The translations under genes were made by a program, and so were the position numbers. From assembly GCA_041678045.1 (NCBI GenBank), contig JBAYOV010000002.1:62001-126000 (forward strand): 64,000 nucleotides of DNA, written 5' to 3'. This document shows positions 58,647 through 64,000 of the stretch, piece after piece; the stretch's first letter is position 1, and every line of letters begins with the position of its first letter. This DNA is from UBA2357 sp041678045. Its GTDB lineage: Bacteria > Pseudomonadota > Gammaproteobacteria > Burkholderiales > Rhodocyclaceae. The notes beneath the pieces are model-generated. The model was not told where the DNA came from and did no database searches. It was given only the letters and a program-made list of their open reading frames with translations.

Positions 58647-60436
58647 CAGCCGTGCCCGCCCGGCAGGCTGGAGGGCAGAGGTGTGCACTGCCAGCCGGGC
58701 TGTGGCGCGCTGTCCAGGCAGATGCGGGCATCGGGGTTGAGCCAGCGCCAGCCAGGGGCTTCGGCAGGCTCAGTCCGAACGGAAGGAGGGGGTTTTGGGG
58801 ATGGGTCAATAAACGCCAGACTGCGGCTTACCTGCAGCGTTACCGGGTCGATGTGCAGGGTGAGCTGGCAGGCAACACCGCGCAGCGTTGGCGGTGACAG
58901 GGCCTGACGCTTGCCCAGCCGGCCGCCGAACACCCGCCAGTCGAGCGCCGACCAGATACGTGCCAGCAGGCCGCTGGGGGCGACACGGTGCAGCGCCTGT
59001 GGCTGACCGCGCAGGCGGACCTCACAGGGCGCTCCGGCCTCCTCACAGGACGCCCCCTTGCCGGGTGTCACCTCCACCTGTTCGAAACGGCTCAATCCGT
59101 ACAACACCCCATTGCTCAGGAACAGTGGCGTGGCACCCGCCAGTGCGGGCTCGTCCAGCAGGCGGGTGCGCGCTACCCGCAGCGGCGGCACGGCCTTGAG
59201 CTGGCCGGCGTGGTCGCGGGCATGCAGCACCACCCCTCCTGCGTAGCGCAGTTCCACCTGTTGCTGGCTGAACGATTGTGCCGCCTGCCCGCAGGTGCCG
59301 ATCATCACCATGCTGCGGTCCTCATTGCGCAAGCACAGCACGCCCGCCCATGCGTCATGAAAACGGCCGGCTGCGTCGCCTTGCCAGTGCAGCCGGTGTG
59401 CCTGACGCAGGGGGGCGGGCAGCGGGCCCAGTGTGCGACACAGCGCGAGCACTGCAGCAAACCAGGCGTTGTACACCGACAGGTGCATGTATTCATCCCA
59501 GGCCGCCGCGCCCTGTGTGGGGCCTGCAGGGTCCAGCCAGAGCAGGCCGTCCGGACGGAACTGTGCCTGCAGTCGCCTGCACAGGGCCTTGACCGGGCTT
59601 TCCGCACACGGAGGTTGAGCGTCATCGGCGGGCGGGGGCAGGGTGTCGGTTTCACCCAGCAGAATCAGCGCACCCAGCAGGCAGGCATCGCCGAACAATG
59701 CATGGCTGCTGCGCCCCAGTCCGCCGGCCAACCCGCCGGGACCGTCCCAGCAGTGCACCAGCCAGCCGTAGAGCCTGCGCAGGCGGGGCATCAGCGCAGG
59801 GGCACCGGTCAACCGGGCCAGCAGGGCCGTGAGGAACAGGGCCTTGTGGTGATAGGCCATCGGCGTGGCGATGGCCTCGCCCGCGTGCGGCTGGGCAGGA
59901 AAGTCGATGAAGCCACCCGCCGGCGTCATCCAGCGGTCGAGCAGGGCGACATAGTCGGCAAGCGCCCGGCTGTCGTCGAGTGCCTGAGGGGGGGCTGTGG
60001 GGGACGTGTCGAGATGGGCCAGCACCCGGCACGCCTGTGCGAGCAGCCCCCAGTTGTTCGAAGGGTAGTCCTGCCGCAGGGGGCACAGCGCCGGGCCCCG
60101 GGCGAGCAGGGCAATGAGCGGCGCCGGGTCTGCGTTGCCCCGGCGGGCGAGGTGTTGCCCGGCGAGTTGCAGCAACAGATGGTTGAAGGGGTGGTGTCCC
60201 CGGTCGTCGGGGGGGGGGGCCTGCCAGTGCGTGAGCAGTGCTTGCGCCAGTGCAGGATCGCCGGGCGCATTGTTCAGCACCAGCGCCAGCGCGAGGCTGC
60301 AGTGTCCGTAGTGGTCGACCGGGCTGTCCCGGGCGTCGAGCGGGTCGTGCAGGCAGCCGTCCGCGCCGATGCACGCCCGCAGACCGTCGAGCTGGCGCTG
60401 GCACAGGGCATCGAGTGAAACGATGTTTGGCTTCAT
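58607..60436 (-). CDS. Uncharacterised 609-residue protein of the glycan operon
   Basis: No signal peptide or membrane segment. Helix-rich N-terminal half (about 10-380) with repeating small helices (YGHCSLALALVLN, GHHPFNHLLLQLAGQ, NNWGLLAQACRVLA, YHHKALFLTALLA, DEYMHLSVYNAWFAAVLAL), suggesting an alpha/alpha-toroid like that of polysaccharide lyases or glycosidases; the second half is beta-rich. Aromatic and His residues at helix starts (DHYGHCS, YHHKALF) would fit a glycan groove. I do not recognise the family, and enzymatic activity is inference. The C-terminal tail includes a decayed REP-like element, and its end overlaps the opposing glycosyltransferase by 40 bp. Confidence 0.7.
   Translation of the reverse strand: MKPNIVSLDALCQRQLDGLRACIGADGCLHDPLDARDSPVDHYGHCSLALALVLNNAPGDPALAQALLTHWQAPPPDDRGHHPFNHLLLQLAGQHLARRGNADPAPLIALLARGPALCPLRQDYPSNNWGLLAQACRVLAHLDTSPTAPPQALDDSRALADYVALLDRWMTPAGGFIDFPAQPHAGEAIATPMAYHHKALFLTALLARLTGAPALMPRLRRLYGWLVHCWDGPGGLAGGLGRSSHALFGDACLLGALILLGETDTLPPPADDAQPPCAESPVKALCRRLQAQFRPDGLLWLDPAGPTQGAAAWDEYMHLSVYNAWFAAVLALCRTLGPLPAPLRQAHRLHWQGDAAGRFHDAWAGVLCLRNEDRSMVMIGTCGQAAQSFSQQQVELRYAGGVVLHARDHAGQLKAVPPLRVARTRLLDEPALAGATPLFLSNGVLYGLSRFEQVEVTPGKGASCEEAGAPCEVRLRGQPQALHRVAPSGLLARIWSALDWRVFGGRLGKRQALSPPTLRGVACQLTLHIDPVTLQVSRSLAFIDPSPKPPPSVRTEPAEAPGWRWLNPDARICLDSAPQPGWQCTPLPSSLPGGHGCYRLPRSDDSSAS
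58757..58782. repeat. Decayed REP-like sequence inside a coding region, copy 3
   Basis: GGCTTCGGCAGGCTCAG followed by TCCGAACGG resembles the right arm of the elements at 8407 and 50281. It is translated as SVRTEPAEAP near the end of the 609-residue protein. Confidence 0.5.
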
Positions 60437-60439
60437 GCG

Positions 60440-61414
60440 TCAGGCTGGCCGGCGCAGCAGGGTGTGCAGCAGGCGCAGGCCAAAACGCAACGGGGTGCCG
60501 TCCCAAGGGGTGAAACGGGGCAGTTGCAACGGGTCGGCATGGCGGTCGGCTGCGGCCGGGGCGGTGGACACGGCCAGATCGAAGCCGGCCTCGCGCACCA
60601 TGGCAACATGCTGGGGCAGATAGTCCTTGCCCGGGCGGCCGTTGGGATAGGCAAACAGGCGCACGGGCTGTTCGAGCAGGGTTTCCAGGGCCTGTTTTCC
60701 GGCGACGATCTCCTCGCGCGCCTGCGCGTCGTCCAGCCGGGCGAGGATGGGGTGGTGGCTGGTATGGGCGCCGATCTCCACGCCGGTGCTGTGGTGCAGG
60801 GTGCGCAGTTGCGCGCGGGTGAGCATCAGGTCGGTGGGCAGCTGCAGGCCGAACTGTGCGGCCAGCGTTTCGCAGCGGTGCTTGCGTTCGAGCATCGGCT
60901 GGTACTTGAAATGTCCGATCAGGGTGCGGATCAGGGCGCGGCGGCTGGCGGCATCCGTCACCTCCACCTGTGCCAGCCCGATGCTGGCAAGGTCGTGGCG
61001 CCCCTCGGGCAGGCGGCGGGCGAGTTCGATGAGCGTGTCGTTGAACATGCGGCCGCCGTCCAGAAAGCCGGTGGCAATGAAAAAGGTGGCCGGCAGACCG
61101 TGGGCCTGCAGAATCGGCAGGGCATGGGTGAGGTTGTCCGCGTAGCCATCGTCGAAGGTGATCGCGGCTGCCCGCGCCGGCAGGCTGCCTTCGCGCAGCC
61201 GCCGGCCGGCTTCGGCCAGTGGCAGCACATTGAAGTGGCGGGCGAGCAGGCGCATTTGCCAGTCGAAGGTGCTGCAGTCGGGCACCTCGGGCTGCAGCGG
61301 GTCGGTGGTGGGCAGCACCCGGTGATGGATGAGGATGGACAGGCGGTTGCGGGCGCCGGCCGGCGAGGCCAGCGACAGGGCCAGGGTGAGTGGGTGCAGG
61401 GCGTTCGTGCTCAT
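60440..61414 (-). CDS. Polysaccharide deacetylase (NodB domain)
   Basis: 324 residues, no signal peptide. ITFDDGYADN (catalytic Asp-Asp), ATFFIATGFLDGG, GAHTSHHPILAR (metal His pair) and YPNGRPGKDY are complete, so it should be active. Second deacetylase of the region, of the YadE/PgaB-like type rather than the DUF3473 type. Its start overlaps the stop of the CapK-like gene by four bases. Confidence 0.9.
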   Translation of the reverse strand: MSTNALHPLTLALSLASPAGARNRLSILIHHRVLPTTDPLQPEVPDCSTFDWQMRLLARHFNVLPLAEAGRRLREGSLPARAAAITFDDGYADNLTHALPILQAHGLPATFFIATGFLDGGRMFNDTLIELARRLPEGRHDLASIGLAQVEVTDAASRRALIRTLIGHFKYQPMLERKHRCETLAAQFGLQLPTDLMLTRAQLRTLHHSTGVEIGAHTSHHPILARLDDAQAREEIVAGKQALETLLEQPVRLFAYPNGRPGKDYLPQHVAMVREAGFDLAVSTAPAAADRHADPLQLPRFTPWDGTPLRFGLRLLHTLLRRPA

Positions 61415-62805
61415 GAGCGGGGGTTCGGTGCGGCAGGCATCCCGGGGGGAGGCAGTGTGCAGATGATGTGCCGGAACTTGCCGTTGGCCGCCGGTGGAAT
61501 GTGTGAGGTGCGCTGCACTTCGCAGCGCACCTCGTCGCCCAGCAGCGTGCGCAACCGGTGCGCCAGGGCGTCGGTGTGTGCCGGGTCGGGCGGCGTGTCG
61601 GTGACAATGGCAATGCTTACCCTGTCCGGTTCGTGCTGCACCACCTGGTAGGCGCGCAGACCGGGCAGGTCGCGCATCAGGTGGTTGATGGCGCTGCCGT
61701 GCACCCAGCCGCCGCGTGTGCTGCGCAGGCCGTCATTGGCACGGCCGCTGAGTTGCTGAAGCAGCGGCAGGCCACGGCCGCAGGGGCATTGCAGGGGGCT
61801 GAGCGCACCCCGATCGCCGGTGCGATAGCGCAGGAAGGGGAACTCCGGTCCGGCGAGATTGGTGACCAGGATGTCCCCTTCCTCGCCGGGGGGAAGGGGC
61901 TCGCCGGTGCTGTCGACCACCTCGACGATGAGCTCCTCGGCGGTGATGTGCAGCCCCCCCTGAGGGCATTCACGCGCGATGAAACCGGCGTCGCGTGCGC
62001 CGTACTCGTTGGCCACGCCACAGCCAAAGGCGCTCGCGATGGCCTGGCGCCACTCGGGGCGCAGCACTTCGGAGGTGCAGAAGGCGACCCGTATGCCCAG
62101 GTCGTTCATCGGCAGGCCACGTTCGATGGCACGAAAGGCCAGGCGGGCAAGGGCGGAGGGGTAGCCGAACAGCTGTTTCGGGCGCGTCTGCCGCATGATG
62201 CCGAGAATCTGGTCGAGGCGGGCGTCGCTCAGCTCGCCGGTCGGGATCAGGCGGGTGGCGAACAGCCGGTCCCGCCATTCGCGCACCCTGTCCTGCGCGC
62301 TGTTCTCCTGCGTGGCGCCCCAGAGCACCAGCTCAGGGTCGCCGATGTCCACATCCCACCAGCGGGTGGCCCGCCACTTGGCCGCGATGTCAAAGCTGAT
62401 GCGCGGCCGGCTGAGCAGGAAGTGCAGCGGCTCGCCCGATGAACCGCTGGTGCGCGCGCCGATCAGGTCGTGTGCGTGCTCGCTGCGGAGGGCCTCGAAG
62501 TGCGCGCGCATGAAGGGCTTGTCGGTGACCGGCAGGCGGGCGAGGGCGCCGGGGTCGCGAAAGTCGGCGGGGGTGAGTCCATGCTCATCCAGCCAGCCAC
62601 GATAAAACGGCACCGAGGTGGCCAGGTGCGTCATGAAGGCGTGCAGCCGTTCGCCCTGCAGGGCGCGTATCGCACCCAGCCCCAGCCACTGGCTGTGCTC
62701 AAGCTGTCCGAGCAACGTGGTGGTGGTGTGCCGCTTGAGCCGCTCCTGCAACGGGAACAGCAGGCCGGAAACCAGTTGGCTGTGCAGGGTGCGGGCAAGG
62801 GTCAT
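61411..62805 (-). CDS. CapK/phenylacetate-CoA-ligase-like adenylate-forming protein
   Basis: 464 residues. Adenylation P-loop ARTSGSSGEPL, then NEYGARDAGFIARECPQGG, LVTNLAGPEFPFLRYRTGDRG and the C-terminal GKFRH hinge Lys. This branch occurs in capsule and exopolysaccharide loci, where it may activate an acid for transfer to the polymer; substrate unknown. Overlaps both neighbours by four bases. Confidence 0.88.
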   Translation of the reverse strand: MTLARTLHSQLVSGLLFPLQERLKRHTTTTLLGQLEHSQWLGLGAIRALQGERLHAFMTHLATSVPFYRGWLDEHGLTPADFRDPGALARLPVTDKPFMRAHFEALRSEHAHDLIGARTSGSSGEPLHFLLSRPRISFDIAAKWRATRWWDVDIGDPELVLWGATQENSAQDRVREWRDRLFATRLIPTGELSDARLDQILGIMRQTRPKQLFGYPSALARLAFRAIERGLPMNDLGIRVAFCTSEVLRPEWRQAIASAFGCGVANEYGARDAGFIARECPQGGLHITAEELIVEVVDSTGEPLPPGEEGDILVTNLAGPEFPFLRYRTGDRGALSPLQCPCGRGLPLLQQLSGRANDGLRSTRGGWVHGSAINHLMRDLPGLRAYQVVQHEPDRVSIAIVTDTPPDPAHTDALAHRLRTLLGDEVRCEVQRTSHIPPAANGKFRHIICTLPPPGMPAAPNPRS

Positions 62806-64000
62806 GGCTGTCGGGCGTGACGGGCGTGGATCGCTTCAAAGGCGCTGACCAGTTGCGGGATGCGTGTTTGCCAGGCGTTGATGCGGGCGTGTTCGAGGAT
62901 GGCGGCCTTGTTCCAGGATGTAGCCAGGGCACGGGCCAGTGCGTCGCGCAGGGCTTCGGCATCGCCGTAAGGGACCAGCAGGCCGATGTCCTCCGAGCTG
63001 ACCACTTCTGCGTTGCCGCCGACACGGGTGGTGACGATGGGCACGCCGCAGGCCGAAGCCTCCAGGAACACGTTGGCCCAACCTTCGAAGCGGGTGGCGA
63101 GCACGAAGACATCGGCAGCGGAGTAGATGAAGCGCAGTGCGTCCGGGGGTACCGGCCCAAGCAGGTGCACCCGTCCGCCCAGCCCCAGTGCGTCGATCTG
63201 GGCGAGCAGTTCGGCGCGGTTGTTGCCCTCCGGGCTGGCGCCGCCGGCAATCACGAAGTGCAGGTCGGGCCAGTCGCGCAGCAAGGCCGGCAGCACCTCG
63301 ATGACCCGGTGAAAACCCTTGCGTTCGGTAAGTCCGCCCACCGACACCAGCACCCGTGCATCGACCGGCAGGTTCAGGCGCTGGCGGCATGTGTCGCGGT
63401 CTTCGGGGCGGAAGCGTTCCAGATCCACGCCGTTGCCTACCACCTGAACATGGTCGGGCGACTGGCCGGCGGCAATCGCGTCCTGGCGTAGCGAGTCGGC
63501 CACCGAAAACACCCGCGCGGCCTCGCGCATGGCGCGGTCGATCTGGCGTTTGTCGGCCGGGCTGGACCAGAAGCGGGTCAGGCTGCCGCGCAGCGTGATG
63601 GTGTAGGGCACCTCCAGCCAGCGTGCGAGCAGACGTGCCGCGACACCGTCGGGATAAACAAAATGCGCATCGATGATGTCGAAACCGGATGTGCGCTTGA
63701 TGCGGCGCAGGGTGGGCAGGCTGCACACGGCTTCGAAGAAGCCATCGGTCCATTTCATGAAGCCAGGAAAGCTCAGAAAACGCGGATGGTGGATACGGAT
63801 GTTGCCCTGCTCCTCATAGCGCGGCACTGCGGGCCGGTAATGCGGCTTGAACCTGCGCAGCAGGCTCTGGAACGGGAACCATGGCACTGGAGACACCACC
63901 TCCAGCGGCAGCTCTTCGGCCACGCGGCGCATGCGCTCGCGCACGAACAGGCCGTAGTTGGGCTGGGCCGCATTGGGGTAGACATGAGTGAACACGAGCA
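62802..64000 (-). CDS. Glycosyltransferase family 4-like protein (5' end beyond the right edge)
   Basis: At least 399 codons in the window. The visible start VFTHVYPNAAQPNYGLFVRE lacks the usual few residues and Met in front; the frame (reading LVFTHVYPN) is open to base 64000, so the true start is outside. IDAHFVYPDGVAARLLAR, RGSLTRFW, VGGLTERKGFHRVIEVL and RFEGWANVFLEASACGVPIV (EX7E) mark a GT-B transferase. First visible gene of the leftward operon. Confidence 0.9.
   Translation of the reverse strand, partial: LVFTHVYPNAAQPNYGLFVRERMRRVAEELPLEVVSPVPWFPFQSLLRRFKPHYRPAVPRYEEQGNIRIHHPRFLSFPGFMKWTDGFFEAVCSLPTLRRIKRTSGFDIIDAHFVYPDGVAARLLARWLEVPYTITLRGSLTRFWSSPADKRQIDRAMREAARVFSVADSLRQDAIAAGQSPDHVQVVGNGVDLERFRPEDRDTCRQRLNLPVDARVLVSVGGLTERKGFHRVIEVLPALLRDWPDLHFVIAGGASPEGNNRAELLAQIDALGLGGRVHLLGPVPPDALRFIYSAADVFVLATRFEGWANVFLEASACGVPIVTTRVGGNAEVVSSEDIGLLVPYGDAEALRDALARALATSWNKAAILEHARINAWQTRIPQLVSAFEAIHARHARQP

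Noticed and set aside
1..64000. tRNA or rRNA genes and riboswitches
   Set aside because: No cloverleaf with a convincing T-loop, no rRNA-like stretch and no recognisable riboswitch core was seen by eye; a tRNAscan or Rfam search could still find one.

Overview
The window is GC-rich, densely packed bacterial chromosome. Gene content and order point to a betaproteobacterium, most likely of the Rhodocyclales (Azoarcus/Thauera/Zoogloea type). Indicators are the his-hinT-tatABC string, a CIRCE site in front of rpoH, an exosortase-A (XrtA) exopolysaccharide locus, a FimV-like protein and a Porin_4-type porin. The genus is inference. I see no tRNA, rRNA, insertion sequence or CRISPR array.

Layout. 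1-4.7 kb: a histidine cluster (hisC partial and divergent; hisBHAFIE on +) followed by hinT. 4.7-8.4 kb: tatABC, a convergent DegS-like protease and a Nif3-family protein. 8.5-11.1 kb: a FimV-like inner-membrane/peptidoglycan protein. 11.3-14.3 kb: a DUF2889 gene and sucCD with a clear terminator. 14.4-19.1 kb: a signalling/secretion set (PP2C phosphatase, FHA protein, metallo-beta-lactamase-fold protein, GAF-MshEN-GspE ATPase). 19.2-24.9 kb: rpe, gph, trpE, trpG, trpD, trpC, with a Trp-codon-rich mini-ORF and hairpin ahead of trpE. 25-30 kb: tamB, msrA and an FKBP. 30-36.2 kb: recQ and a CarH/LitR-like B12-binding MerR regulator on -, facing a + strand operon (FAD oxidoreductase, DUF1365, a broken cyclopropane-fatty-acid synthase fused to the tail of an NTF2-like gene). 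Three copies of TTGTC-N3-GACAA lie between regulator and operon. 36.2-41.7 kb: rpoH with CIRCE, two Rpn-family (PD-(D/E)XK) genes flanking a porin, and a type I aroD. 42-58.6 kb: a long + strand XrtA locus (export lipoprotein, Wzz-like chain-length protein, tyrosine kinase, outer-membrane protein, ExeA-like ATPase, wecB, deacetylase, FemAB, three glycosyltransferases, exosortase A/EpsI fusion, amidotransferase). 58.6-64 kb: a convergent - strand glycan operon (uncharacterised 609-residue protein, deacetylase, CapK-like ligase, glycosyltransferase running off the edge).

Most noteworthy. (1) Both Rpn genes keep an internal ATG behind a strong, identically placed Shine-Dalgarno that would make the same 85-residue C-terminal protein, the arrangement described for Rpn toxin/intragenic antitoxin pairs in E. 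coli. In one copy an amber codon truncates the long form but leaves the short one intact. (2) The triple TTGTCNNNGACAA palindrome looks like an undescribed operator for a light/B12-responsive regulator; the spacings are close to whole helical turns. (3) The cfa/NTF2 fusion shows that this stress operon has suffered an internal deletion.
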